From contig DIHE01000005.1 in NCBI GenBank assembly GCA_002420005.1, forward strand, positions 72,521 through 136,520: DNA of 64,000 bases, written 5' to 3'. Positions 8,687-17,318 of the stretch are shown piece by piece. The translations under genes were made by a program, and so were the position numbers. The stretch comes from Holophagales bacterium UBA5704. GTDB lineage: Bacteria; Acidobacteriota; Thermoanaerobaculia; Multivoradales; UBA5704. Below the pieces are notes generated by a model. The model was not told the DNA's origin. It did not search any database and saw only the letters and a list, made by a program, of their open reading frames with translations. The stretch's first letter is position 1, and each line of letters starts with the position of its first letter.

Positions 8687-10537
8687 CTACGTTGCGCCCT
8701 CGGAGCGGGACATCGCGTCTCCTGCCGCCTCCGCCGCGTGGAGCTGGTCGAACACCTTTCGGCCTACCACCTGACCGAGGACCTCCTGGAGCTTTTCGAG
8801 CGGGGCTTCGCGGACGGCGGTGAGGCTGCCGAGCTGGGTGAGCAGGAGCTTGCGGCGGCGGGGGCCGATGCCGGCGAGCTCGTCGAGCTTGCTGTGCAGG
8901 GTGCGGGCGTTGCGCCGCGCCCGGTGGCGGGAGACGGCGAAGCGGTGGGCTTCGTCGCGCACCTGCTGGAGGAGACGCAGGCCGTGGTCGTCCTTGGGCA
9001 GGCGGAGCGGCTCTGGCAGGCCGGGCACGTAGACCTCCTCCTCCCGCTTGGCCAGGGAGACGATCGGCGTCTCCTCCACCCCCAGATCGGCCAGGGCGTC
9101 GAGCGCGGCGTTGAGCTGGCCGCGTCCGCCGTCGATCAGGATCAGATCCGGCAAGGCGCCGGTCTCCTCCAGGATGCGCCGGTAGCGCCGCTCCACGGCC
9201 TGGCGGATCGAAGCGAAGTCGTCCGGCTGCTCCAGGCCTTTGACGTTGAAGCTTCGGTAGTCCCCCTTGCGCATCTTCCCCTCCTCCCAGACCACCATGG
9301 AGGCCACCGTCTCGCCGCCCTGAAAGTGCGAGATGTCGAACCCTTCGATGCGCCGCGGCGGCTCCAGCAGGTGCAGATGCTCCTCCAGGGCCGCGGCGCC
9401 CGGCGACTCCTGGCCGCCGCCGCGGAAGCGCCGCTTGTGCGCCAGCTCGGCGTTGTGCATGGCGAGCGCCACCCGCTCGGCCTTGGGACCGCGCGACGGC
9501 AGGCGCAGATAGACCTTCTCGTCCTTCTTCGCCGACAGCCACTCCAGCAGCGCCTCTTCCCCATCGACCGGCGCCGGCAAATGGATCTCCTTGGGGATGA
9601 AGGTGGTGCGGTCGTAGATCTGGGGCAGGATCTCGGTGAGCAGCTCCTCGGCGGAGACCGGGCCGACGTTCTCCCAGAACAGCTCGCGCCGGTCGAGAAT
9701 CTGGCCGCCGCGCATCACCAGGACCGCCACCGCGGCGTTGCCTCCGGCGACGTGGACGCCGTAGACGTCCAGGTCTTCGTCCTCCACCGACGCCAGCTTG
9801 TGCCGCCGCTGGGTGGTCAGCTCGACCTCGGCGAGCGTATCGCGCAGCTGCGCGGCCCGCTCGTACTCCTCGCCCTCGGCGGCCTCCCACATCTCCTTCT
9901 TGAGACGGCGGACGAGCTGCTCGGTGCGGCCGGAGAGGAAGAGCCGCGTCTGCTGCACCGCCTCGTCATAGGCCGTCTTGGTGGTCAGCCCGGCGACGCA
10001 GGGGCCGAGGCAGCGGTGCATGGCATGGTAGAGGCAGGGACGCGGCAGGCCGCCGTCGATCTCGATGCGACAGATGCGCACCTGGAACAGCTTCTGCACC
10101 AGCTTGATCGCCTTGCGCGCCATGCCGCCGGGCAGAAAAGGGCCGAAGTACTCCGCCTTGTCCTCGCGCACCCGGCGGGTGAACGCGATGCGCGGATAGT
10201 CGTCCTGCAGGGTGAGCTTGAGATACGGATACGTCTTGTCGTCGCGCAGCAGGATGTTGAAGCGCGGCTTCTTCGTCTTGATCCAGTTGTTTTCGAGCAG
10301 CAGCGCCTCGGTGGCCGAATCCGTCACCACGAACTCGATGTCCACCGCCTCCGAGACCATCGCCTCCAGCCGCGGCTCGTGATCCCGCGTCATGTAGGAC
10401 GACGCACGCTTGCGCAGCGACGTCGCCTTGCCGACGTAGAGGATCTTGCCCTCGGCATCCTTGAAGATGTAGATCCCCGGCCGATCCGGAAGCTCCCGGA
10501 TACGGTCGGCGAGAGGGTGGGGAGACGGGACGCTCAT
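8687..10537 (-). CDS. uvrC: excinuclease ABC subunit C
   Basis: The 616-residue protein has the complete UvrC layout. A GIY-YIG nuclease domain (GIYIFKDAEGKILYVGKATS, residues ~18-37) makes the 3' incision. A UVR motif near residue 210 (YERAAQLRDTLAEVE) contacts UvrB. The RNase H-like domain (EGFDISHFQGGETVASMVVW) makes the 5' incision, and a C-terminal helix-hairpin-helix pair (LAGIGPRRRKLLLTQLGS) binds DNA. It acts in nucleotide excision repair. ATG 10537 is chosen because it overlaps the stop of the upstream VOC gene (ATGA) and matches the usual UvrC N-terminus. uvrB lies 8 kb away, separated by accessory genes. Confidence 0.97.
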   Translation of the reverse strand: MSVPSPHPLADRIRELPDRPGIYIFKDAEGKILYVGKATSLRKRASSYMTRDHEPRLEAMVSEAVDIEFVVTDSATEALLLENNWIKTKKPRFNILLRDDKTYPYLKLTLQDDYPRIAFTRRVREDKAEYFGPFLPGGMARKAIKLVQKLFQVRICRIEIDGGLPRPCLYHAMHRCLGPCVAGLTTKTAYDEAVQQTRLFLSGRTEQLVRRLKKEMWEAAEGEEYERAAQLRDTLAEVELTTQRRHKLASVEDEDLDVYGVHVAGGNAAVAVLVMRGGQILDRRELFWENVGPVSAEELLTEILPQIYDRTTFIPKEIHLPAPVDGEEALLEWLSAKKDEKVYLRLPSRGPKAERVALAMHNAELAHKRRFRGGGQESPGAAALEEHLHLLEPPRRIEGFDISHFQGGETVASMVVWEEGKMRKGDYRSFNVKGLEQPDDFASIRQAVERRYRRILEETGALPDLILIDGGRGQLNAALDALADLGVEETPIVSLAKREEEVYVPGLPEPLRLPKDDHGLRLLQQVRDEAHRFAVSRHRARRNARTLHSKLDELAGIGPRRRKLLLTQLGSLTAVREAPLEKLQEVLGQVVGRKVFDQLHAAEAAGDAMSRSEGAT

Positions 10538-10938
10538 CCGGCGTCGAGCTGCCTGAACTGCACGACGTTGCCTTCCGGGTCCCACCCATCCAGAACCGTC
10601 GCGCCCCGGAACGTCCAGGCCGACTCTTGCGGCCGGAGGAATCCACCGGTCGCTTCGGCGGCGCGCCGAACCGCCTCGAGATCCGGCACGAGGAAAGCCG
10701 GTTTGAAGGAGCTCTCCTCGCGCACCTGCGGCGGCCGGGTGATCTTGATCTCCTCGGCGTACTGCTTCGGGATGGAGTGAATGACCAGCTCGACGCCCGG
10801 CCCTTGCAGAAGGTCGTGCGAGGGATCTTCCTCCACCGCCTGGAGGCCGAGGGTCTCCCGGTAGAAAGCGGAGACCCGTTTCTTGTTCTTGGCGAAGACG
10901 ACGAGTGTCTGCCGGATGGTGCCTTGCGCGCCGCTCAC
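10534..10938 (-). CDS. VOC (glyoxalase/bleomycin resistance) family protein
   Basis: A 134-residue single-domain protein with the paired beta-alpha-beta-beta-beta modules of the vicinal oxygen chelate fold: IRQTLVVFAKNKKRVSAFYRETLGL at the start and DPEGNVVQFRQ at the end. The class includes metal-dependent lyases, dioxygenases and antibiotic-binding proteins. I prefer GTG 10938 because the fold begins a few residues later and no closer ATG fits. The stop overlaps the uvrC start, so it probably shares a transcript with uvrC. Substrate unknown. Confidence 0.78.
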   Translation of the reverse strand: MSGAQGTIRQTLVVFAKNKKRVSAFYRETLGLQAVEEDPSHDLLQGPGVELVIHSIPKQYAEEIKITRPPQVREESSFKPAFLVPDLEAVRRAAEATGGFLRPQESAWTFRGATVLDGWDPEGNVVQFRQLDAG

Positions 10939-11039
10939 TGTTCCGATCCCTTTGCCTTTCTCATGATCCAACCCTGCCTCCGTGATCTGTCCCGGCGAGC
11001 AGGTGGCGAGCCACCCTCTCTTCGGCCGGCACGCCACGA

Positions 11040-11567
11040 TCATAGACCAGCGGATGGGCTCGCGCCGGGCGGCGTAGAGGAGCAGCCGCGCTGCATGGCG
11101 GCCGGGCCGGGACGCAGCCGGAGCTCCAGCTGGGGCCGCACCCTCTGCGGCTCGCCCGCGATCGGAGCCGCGATCGAGCCCACCCGCTCTGCGCCACACG
11201 CCCGGTAGAACGGCTCGGCATACGGATCGGCATCGATGGCGAGGCCGCAAGCTCCACCCTCGGCGGCGAGACGGGCGGCCTGCGAGAGAAGAGCCCGCCC
11301 CACGCCACGCCCCATGTGCGAAGGCAGCACCCAGAGATGCTCGAGGATCCAACTCGGCGAAGCCGGAACCAGGACGAAGAAGCCGACCGCCTCCCCCTCG
11401 ATCTCTGCGAGCCAGGTCGGACAGGCCGCCACCATCCCGGCCGACACCGTGAGGTCTTCCCGCCACGCGGCGAGCTGCGCCGGGGCATAAGGCCAGTGCG
11501 CCTTGGCGGCAAAGGCGATGGAGGACAGGAGGTCCGCCTCGCATTCTTCGGCCCGCCGGATGTGCAT
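11040..11567 (-). CDS. GNAT family N-acetyltransferase (copy 1)
   Basis: The 175-residue product carries GNAT motif A as LWVLPSHMGRGVGRALLSQA, the acetyl-CoA pyrophosphate-binding loop (residues ~98-117), and motif B-like DADPYAEPFYRACGAERVG. ATG 11567 is used; a GTG just before it is less likely. The protein is nearly the same as the product of 12322-12795, with an added C-terminal tail of about 20 residues rich in Pro and Ser. The two genes flank the divergent DJ-1/PfpI gene. Acceptor substrate unknown. Confidence 0.85.
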   Translation of the reverse strand: MHIRRAEECEADLLSSIAFAAKAHWPYAPAQLAAWREDLTVSAGMVAACPTWLAEIEGEAVGFFVLVPASPSWILEHLWVLPSHMGRGVGRALLSQAARLAAEGGACGLAIDADPYAEPFYRACGAERVGSIAAPIAGEPQRVRPQLELRLRPGPAAMQRGCSSTPPGASPSAGL

Positions 11568-11688
11568 CACGTCCTCCTCCTGGCGCGAGACGCCGACGCT
11601 CCCAGGGGGCGCGGCCGGCAGCTCAATGAGCTGTCGTATGATACCGGCTCTACGGTCGGATCGCGTTCACCGCGCCCGGGGGCTCCAC

Positions 11689-12291
11689 ATGACGCGCCAA
11701 AGCATCGGCATCCTGATTTTCGACAACGTCGAGGTGCTCGATTTCGCGGGCCCCTTCGAGGTCTTTTCCCGAACACGGCTGGTCCCCGGCCCCGAGTCGC
11801 GCCGTTCGGACGACAGCGCACCGTTCCAGGTCTTCACCGTGGCCAAATCCAAGAGCCCGGTCACGGCCACCGGCGGCCTCCTCGTGATCCCCCATCACGA
11901 CTTTGAGGATGCGCCGCGGATCGACCTGTTGGTGGTCCCGGGTGGATTCGGGACGCGGACGCTCCTTGGGGACGAGGAGACCCTGGACTGGATCCGTCGC
12001 ACAGCCGCAGCGGCGCGACAGGTCACCTCGGTCTGCACCGGCTCTCTCCTCCTGGGCAAAGCCGGGCTCCTGGAAGGCCGCCGGGCCACCACCCACTGGG
12101 CGGCCCTCGACCTCCTCGAATCCCTCGGCACGGGAGCCATCGTCGAGCGCGAGCTGCGGGTGGTCGACGACACCATCATCACCTCGGCCGGAGTGGCCTC
12201 GGGCATCGACATGGCCTTCTACGTAGTCGAGCGCCTGTGCGGGCGCGAGGTGGCGGACGAGACCGCGCGGTATATCGAATACAGGCGATAA
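11689..12291 (+). CDS. DJ-1/PfpI family protein, isonitrile hydratase-like
   Basis: A 200-residue glutamine amidotransferase-like fold. It opens with IGILIFDNVEVLDFAGPFEVF, holds the acidic residue of the catalytic elbow, and has the nucleophile loop VTSVCTGSLLLGKAGLL with Cys116, followed by ATTHWAALDLLE. This matches the isonitrile hydratase/ThiJ-like branch that lacks the DNA-binding AraC domain. ATG 11689 starts the conserved fold; a TATGAT at 11637-11642 is a possible -10 giving a leader of about 40 nt. It sits between two duplicated GNAT genes. Possible roles are amide or isonitrile hydrolysis or stress protection. Confidence 0.85.
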   Translation: MTRQSIGILIFDNVEVLDFAGPFEVFSRTRLVPGPESRRSDDSAPFQVFTVAKSKSPVTATGGLLVIPHHDFEDAPRIDLLVVPGGFGTRTLLGDEETLDWIRRTAAAARQVTSVCTGSLLLGKAGLLEGRRATTHWAALDLLESLGTGAIVERELRVVDDTIITSAGVASGIDMAFYVVERLCGREVADETARYIEYRR

Positions 12292-12321
12292 GGCGGTAGA
12301 GCCCCACCGCGCCGGCTCCGG

Positions 12322-12795
12322 TCATCGTCCGGCGGCCGGCCGCCACCGGAGCACAAGCTGGGGCCGCACCCTCTGCGGCTCTCCCGCGATCGGTGCCGCG
12401 AGCGAGCCCACCCGCTCTGCGCCACATGCCAGGTAGAACGGCTCGGCATACGGATCGGCATTGATGGCGAGCCCGGAAGACCCTCCCTCGGCGGCGAGAC
12501 GGGCGGCCTGCGCGAGCAGAGCCCGCCCCACGCCGCGCCCCATGTGCGAGGGCAACACCCATAGATGCTCGAGGGACCAGCTCGGCGAAGCCGACGCCAG
12601 AACGAAGAAGCCCACCACCTCACCATCGACCTCGGCGACCCAGGCCGGGCACGCCGCCACCATCTCGGCCGTTACCGTGAGGTCTTCGCGCCAAGCGAGG
12701 AGCTGGGCCGGGGAATAGGGCCAGTGCCCCTTGGCGGCGAAGGCGATGGAGGACAGGAGACCCGCCTCGCTTTCGTGGGCGCGCCGGATGTGCAT
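12322..12795 (-). CDS. GNAT family N-acetyltransferase (copy 2)
   Basis: This 157-residue paralogue of the gene at 11040-11567 keeps motif A (LWVLPSHMGRGVGRALLAQA) and DPYAEPFYLACGAERVGS. The two genes are very similar at the DNA level over ~460 bp, which points to recent duplication. ATG 12795 begins the conserved MHIRRA; GGAGGG lies about 10 nt upstream. It begins 17 nt after the stop of the HicB-like gene and is probably cotranscribed with it. Convergent with the DJ-1/PfpI gene. Confidence 0.85.
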   Translation of the reverse strand: MHIRRAHESEAGLLSSIAFAAKGHWPYSPAQLLAWREDLTVTAEMVAACPAWVAEVDGEVVGFFVLASASPSWSLEHLWVLPSHMGRGVGRALLAQAARLAAEGGSSGLAINADPYAEPFYLACGAERVGSLAAPIAGEPQRVRPQLVLRWRPAAGR

Positions 12796-12811
12796 CACGT
12801 CGTTGCCCTCC

Positions 12812-13024
12812 TCAGGCCGCGATGTCGACGTAGCGAACAGCGCTGGACGGCTGCGGGATGGGTGAACCATCTTCGCGCAGCCCCTCCAGATGAAACTCGA
12901 TCGCCTCACGGATTTCGCGTTCCACGTCCTCAATCGTCGCACCCGTGGCGATACAGCCAGGCAGATCCGGCACATACGCGGAGTAGTTGGGCCCGGCATT
13001 TTCGCTGACGATCGCATAGCGCAT
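12812..13024 (-). CDS. HicB-like antitoxin family protein, orphan
   Basis: The 70-residue product has the HicB partial RNase H-like fold: YAIVSENAGPNYSAYVPDLPGCIATGATIEDV-like N-terminal half, then an REAIEFHLEGLREDG helix and a short C-terminus (the motif is given in part). HicB proteins neutralise the HicA mRNA interferase. No HicA-like gene lies on either side, so this is an orphan or a DUF1902/HicB-like regulator. It follows the FGE end of the NACHT gene by 65 bp on the same strand and precedes GNAT copy 2. Confidence 0.8.
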   Translation of the reverse strand: MRYAIVSENAGPNYSAYVPDLPGCIATGATIEDVEREIREAIEFHLEGLREDGSPIPQPSSAVRYVDIAA

Positions 13025-13089
13025 GGTGAGCCTCTTTGGGAAACCTGCCTGCTTCCAGATGAGTAGCTCCCCCCTACCCCGCAAAGGAA

Positions 13090-16000
13090 TTAAGGTTCCG
13101 GGCCGGCAGGCGACAGACAACGAAAACCAAAGTTCCTGGTCCGAGCCGAAGCACTGGCCCCGGCGCGGAATGCCACAGCCAGGCTGTTGGCCTCGACAAG
13201 CCACGACCCGCCCCGCAAACACCGGGAAGTGGTTTCGCCGGTGGTGGCGAGAGGGTCCCGCTGCCCGACGCGCTCTCGGTAGTCCTCCGCATTCAAGCTG
13301 TCCTCACACCACTCCCAGACGTTCCCCGCTTGGTCCAATGCGCCGAAAGGTCCCGCCCCCTTGGGGTAGGATCCCACAGAGGTCGTCCGGCCTTCCCGAT
13401 TGCCGAAATTGGCGTGCGCCGGCGTGGGCTCATCGTTCCCCCAGGGGTAGCGCCGCCCATCCTTCGCCCGCGCCGCCGCCTCCCACTGCGCCTCAGTCGG
13501 CAGCCGCAGGCCAGCCCACTGGCAATAAGCCTGCGCCTCCTTCCAGCTCACCCCAACCACTGGCTGCTCGGGCTGATTGAAATGCTTGTCCGTCCAGTAT
13601 TGGGGCTCGGGAGCACCTTGGTTCGCCGCCAGGAAGCGACTATACTGCTCGTTCGTCACCGGATACTTGGCAATCCAGAATGGGCTGAGAACGACGCGAT
13701 GAATGGGCTTCCCGGAATCCGGCATGTCATCGGCCCCCAGGGTGTACTCTCCTCCAGGCACGTACAGCAGAACCGTTCCATCCGCCTCGTTCCGCCGCTC
13801 CTCACCCACGGCCGGCTCGCCGCGCCAAAGCCTCTGCAGAACCGATTGATCTATGCCCAACAGCTCAGCTGCCATGCCCGCCACCTGTGCGTCCGGATCG
13901 CCCAGCAGAGGGCGGACGAAAGCGGTTTCGCCCTCTGAGCCCCAACCGGGAATCGCGCGAAGGAGGCGCAGGGCGTGGTAGCGTTCCTGTGCGCTCGCGA
14001 TCCCTGCGGTAAGTGCCGCGAGGAGCGGCCGAGGCGTCACTATGGAGGCATCTCGGAGAAGGTCGTCGGCGAGGCGCACGTCACGGTGGAGAATCTCAAA
14101 CCGCAGCAGACTGGCCAGCAGCGGCTCGAATAGGCTCGGAGTATCGAGCCCCACAGCGAGGAGGATCACTTCTCGCCACCAAGTCTCGCCAAAATGCCCG
14201 GCGAGACCCAAGAGGAGTTCCGGGGCGCGGACGACTTGATCCTGCACGTGGCGGGCGCTCAGGTATTCCTGGAAGCTCAGGTGGAGAAAGGCGAAGGCCG
14301 GGCCGACGTTAACCAACAGGCCGGACTGGTCGCGGATCGCCTCCAGGAGAGCCCGGCCTTCCGCGGGACCGCGGCCCAGCTCGGACAACGGCTCGGCCAG
14401 GAGCGGCAGGATCTCCTCTGTGGCCGCCTCCTTGCGGCCCTGCGTGTGGAGCCACCAAGCCAGCGGTTGGAGGAGCATCTGCGCCTGCGCGGCGGTCAGG
14501 ACGACGGGCATTCCCTTGGCCTCTCTCCAGAGCTGGAGCAGGACCGTGCAGCACTCGCCATAGAGATCCACCCGCCGCTCGGGCAGGCGCTTCCGGTCGC
14601 GGTGGACGAGGCAGAGGATCTGCAAGAGCAGCGGATTCGTCGCCAGATCTCGCAGGCTCACCGTTCGCGGATCGTCCTGCGTGAAGAGGCGCAGGGCGAG
14701 ATCCTCCGCGCCTTCCGTCGCGAGTTTCTCCGCCACCTCCGGCGCACGGCCCAGCTCGGCCTGCGCTTCCACCGCGCCGTACCAGGCGCGGAGAAAGCCC
14801 CGGGCCTCCGGCTCCGTCAGGTCGCGCACGTGCAGCTCCAGGAAGCGGCCGGTGAGGCGCGCATCGCCTTTGTAGCCGGCGTAGCGGCTGGTCACCACGA
14901 AGACGCTCTGCGGGAGCACGCCGACCGCCGCTTCGAGCCAGCGGGACACCGCGGCGCGCTCGGCGGCGTCAGCGATCTCGTCCAGGCCGTCGACCAGGAG
15001 CAGCAGGTGGTCGTGGCGCAGCAGACGCTTCGCGAAGGCCGCGGCGTCGAGGCCCGGTGCGACCTGCTCGATCGCGCCGGTCAAGGCGGCCGCCAGGCCG
15101 GCGGCGGGATTCTTCACTCGCCGCAGCTCAAGAAGCACTGGCACGGTGTCCGGCGGAAGACCCAGGCGCCCGGGACCCACGGCGGGATCGGTGACGGCGA
15201 GGACAAAGTGCTTGAGGAGCGTGGTCTTGCCGGTACCCGGATCGCCGAGGACGATGGCGCCGCAGAGGCCGTGCTTCCCGGCGAGAGGAAGTGCCTCGTC
15301 GAACGGCACCTCGCGGTCTTCGCACTCTGCGAAAACGGGATCGCGGAACGTCCCGCCCTTCTGGTGCTCGCTTTCCATCGCATGGTGGAACATCCGCGCC
15401 CGCAGCGGCACGTAGACGCTCTCCAGCCGGATCGGCAAGCGCACCCGAGTGGCGAAGCCGGCGATGGGCAGGTCGCGGTGGGCGGCGCGCAGGCGCTCCA
15501 GGTAGTGCGGCAGGTCCGGCTCCTCCAGAGAGGCATCACCATCACCTCCGGCAGCTGCAACAAAGGCATCCCGACTGGTCACGAGAAGCTCGGTCTGATC
15601 CAGCCCATGAGCCAGCAGGGCAGCCAACGTGGCGAACGAGAAGCCGAGGCTCTCCGGGTCCCGGATACCTTCGTCCAGGACCGGCATCTTCTCCCCGAAA
15701 CTCCAGTACGGCACGTAAGGGATGCGAAGGATGTCGAGAAGCTCACGAGGCTCTACGTTGGCAGACAGCCAATCCTGATAGAGGGGGCGCAGACAGGTCG
15801 AGAAGGTCTCCAACCATTCCTTCGCGATTTCGAGCTCCACCCGGGCTTCGAAACGGGTGGGAACAGGCACACACGGCAGGCTCGCGCGGTCGAAAGGAAG
15901 GTGCCCCTGGCGCTCGGAGGCTCGTTGGGCGACATCCAGAATGCCATCCAGACTCTGCTGGCTCGCGGTGAAGAGCAGGACCAGAATGTCGGGAAGCTGG

Positions 16001-16485
16001 ATCGTGCAGATGCCGCCCAGGTCGGTGAAGCCGGTTCGACTGTCGATCAGAACGAAGTCGTAAGCATCTTTCCAGGCGGCCCGAAGGTCTTCCAGCCATT
16101 CGCCGAAGTGGCTGTCTCGATACAGGGCATCCCAATTGAGGGCCTGAAGGCGTTCCACGTACTGCCTGTCGAAACGGCCGGCAGCCAGGAAGTCGAGAGA
16201 TGCTCGGCGCGCAGCCTCCTGGGGAAACGCAACCTTCTGGATGCGGCTGCGCCAATCGGCTTCCTGCCCCGCGGCGTGCTCGGCAATGATCTCCACCAGC
16301 CCTTCGGAGGCAGGAGTGGAAAGCCAGCGCCCGAAGTAGCGGTGGAGGCCGGGTGCTTCGAGGTCCCAGTCGACACACAGGACGCGATAGCCCCAGATCG
16401 ACAGGAGAGTGCCGGCGTTGGCCAGTGCCTGAGTACGGCCGACGCCCCCTTTGAAGGAGTAGAAGGTGATGACGGTGCCGCTCAT
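13090..16485 (-). CDS. KGGVGR-motif ATPase fused to NACHT NTPase and FGE-sulfatase domain
   Basis: A 1131-residue multidomain protein. Residues 1-300 are a ParA/MinD-like P-loop domain with the variant Walker A KGGVGRT (12-18) and CVDWDLEAPGLHRYF. Next comes a NACHT/STAND-type NTPase: Walker A GDPGTGKTTL near residue 415, Walker B LLLLVDGLDEI near 495, and downstream helical repeats (NPLLLQILCLVHRDRKRLPE, LHLSFQEYLSARHV). Residues ~920-1131 are a formylglycine-generating-enzyme-like domain (KYPVTNEQYSRFLA, LRLPTEAQWEAAARA, GNVWEWCEDS, CLRGGSWL), probably a ligand- or target-binding lectin-like fold. Its start overlaps the stop of the TIR gene by 4 bp. It is predicted to sense an invader and activate the TIR partner. 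Several segments look lower in GC than the repair genes around it. Confidence 0.88.
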   Translation of the reverse strand: MSGTVITFYSFKGGVGRTQALANAGTLLSIWGYRVLCVDWDLEAPGLHRYFGRWLSTPASEGLVEIIAEHAAGQEADWRSRIQKVAFPQEAARRASLDFLAAGRFDRQYVERLQALNWDALYRDSHFGEWLEDLRAAWKDAYDFVLIDSRTGFTDLGGICTIQLPDILVLLFTASQQSLDGILDVAQRASERQGHLPFDRASLPCVPVPTRFEARVELEIAKEWLETFSTCLRPLYQDWLSANVEPRELLDILRIPYVPYWSFGEKMPVLDEGIRDPESLGFSFATLAALLAHGLDQTELLVTSRDAFVAAAGGDGDASLEEPDLPHYLERLRAAHRDLPIAGFATRVRLPIRLESVYVPLRARMFHHAMESEHQKGGTFRDPVFAECEDREVPFDEALPLAGKHGLCGAIVLGDPGTGKTTLLKHFVLAVTDPAVGPGRLGLPPDTVPVLLELRRVKNPAAGLAAALTGAIEQVAPGLDAAAFAKRLLRHDHLLLLVDGLDEIADAAERAAVSRWLEAAVGVLPQSVFVVTSRYAGYKGDARLTGRFLELHVRDLTEPEARGFLRAWYGAVEAQAELGRAPEVAEKLATEGAEDLALRLFTQDDPRTVSLRDLATNPLLLQILCLVHRDRKRLPERRVDLYGECCTVLLQLWREAKGMPVVLTAAQAQMLLQPLAWWLHTQGRKEAATEEILPLLAEPLSELGRGPAEGRALLEAIRDQSGLLVNVGPAFAFLHLSFQEYLSARHVQDQVVRAPELLLGLAGHFGETWWREVILLAVGLDTPSLFEPLLASLLRFEILHRDVRLADDLLRDASIVTPRPLLAALTAGIASAQERYHALRLLRAIPGWGSEGETAFVRPLLGDPDAQVAGMAAELLGIDQSVLQRLWRGEPAVGEERRNEADGTVLLYVPGGEYTLGADDMPDSGKPIHRVVLSPFWIAKYPVTNEQYSRFLAANQGAPEPQYWTDKHFNQPEQPVVGVSWKEAQAYCQWAGLRLPTEAQWEAAARAKDGRRYPWGNDEPTPAHANFGNREGRTTSVGSYPKGAGPFGALDQAGNVWEWCEDSLNAEDYRERVGQRDPLATTGETTSRCLRGGSWLVEANSLAVAFRAGASASARTRNFGFRCLSPAGPEP

Positions 16486-17075
16486 AACCGTGGAACCCCC
16501 ATCACGAATCTCTCAATGCCTTCGGTAGTCTCCGGCAGGAGAATCGGGAAGTCCTCCTGCCAAGCCGGTACTGTCTGTAGCAGGCCTGCCAGCTCTTCAG
16601 CAATGATCTGGACTTCGCTGAGGAACTTGTCGTACCCCACGGTGCGCCGAAAGGACGGGGACGCTCGGTTCCAGCGGCTCAAATCCTTGTGCTGGATGTC
16701 TTTCGCGTCCGGCGGAAAACAGTCGCCATCGTGGAAACAGATGGGGTAGATGAGGCCGCGCGTTCTCCCCTGGGTGCGAAGACCCAGCTGCTGCTCTCGC
16801 TGCCGCATGCTGCTCCACTCGGCTCGGCACCAGGGAGAGCGGAAGTAGCTGGGAGACAGCACTGCAACGACCACCTTCGATCGATGGAGCCCCTGCTGCA
16901 GGGCCAAGGGCCACGTCGTACCCGTCTTCAGCGAGTCCTCGTCCCGGAAGATCCGCGGCTCCTCGGTCATTGTCTCCCGCAACCAGTCTTCGAGCGTACG
17001 CTTGAAGAGGCGTACCCAGTCCAGGACCGGGTCTTTCCGCGAGTAGCTGAAGAAAATGTCATGCGCGTAGGTCAT
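16482..17075 (-). CDS. TIR-domain protein, probable NADase effector
   Basis: The 197-residue protein is almost entirely a TIR domain: DIFFSYSRKD (residues 6-15), RIFRDEDSLKTGTTW in the BB-loop region, VVVAVLSPSYFRSPWCRAEW with the conserved Glu86 expected to be catalytic in NAD-cleaving TIRs, and a C-terminal helix. Bacterial TIR domains in immune systems hydrolyse NAD+ or make cyclic ADP-ribose-type signals. It lacks its own sensor; the partner encoded directly downstream with a 4-bp overlap supplies the ATPase and sensor. A 4x7-bp tandem repeat lies 17 bp upstream of the start. NADase activity is inferred from the motif. Confidence 0.87.
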   Translation of the reverse strand: MTYAHDIFFSYSRKDPVLDWVRLFKRTLEDWLRETMTEEPRIFRDEDSLKTGTTWPLALQQGLHRSKVVVAVLSPSYFRSPWCRAEWSSMRQREQQLGLRTQGRTRGLIYPICFHDGDCFPPDAKDIQHKDLSRWNRASPSFRRTVGYDKFLSEVQIIAEELAGLLQTVPAWQEDFPILLPETTEGIERFVMGVPRL

Positions 17076-17091
17076 TGGCGTCGCCAGGCAA

Positions 17092-17119
17092 GAGCCGAGA
17101 GCCGAGAGCCGAGAGCCGA
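17092..17119. repeat. four perfect tandem copies of GAGCCGA upstream of the TIR gene
   Basis: The heptamer occurs four times without mismatch, 17-44 bp upstream of the TIR start codon, where promoter elements would lie. Copy-number change would alter promoter spacing in steps of seven bases, so it could tune or phase-vary expression. It is too short to be a CRISPR array. Confidence 0.75.
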
Positions 17120-17318
17120 AGCATAGCCGAATCCCGTGAAGCCGGGAAAGGTCGTGGAGTCGGCCCCGGCGGGTGGGCGCCCAGCGGGTTCCAAGGCAAG
17201 GAGCAGAAGTTGGTCAAGGCCGGCGCCGCCGAGTCGTGCAGGCCGCAAGAAGCGGGCTCCGGCTCCTGGAGGCACATGTTACGATGGCAGCCGGAGTGGT
17301 ACCGCGAGAAGCCGCCAG

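Noticed and set aside
12796..13089. A HicA toxin gene beside hicB
   Set aside because: Neither side of the HicB-like gene contains a frame with HicA features in the available 65 and 16 bp.
17092..17119. CRISPR-like tandem repeat
   Set aside because: The units are seven bases and directly adjacent, with no spacers and no cas genes.
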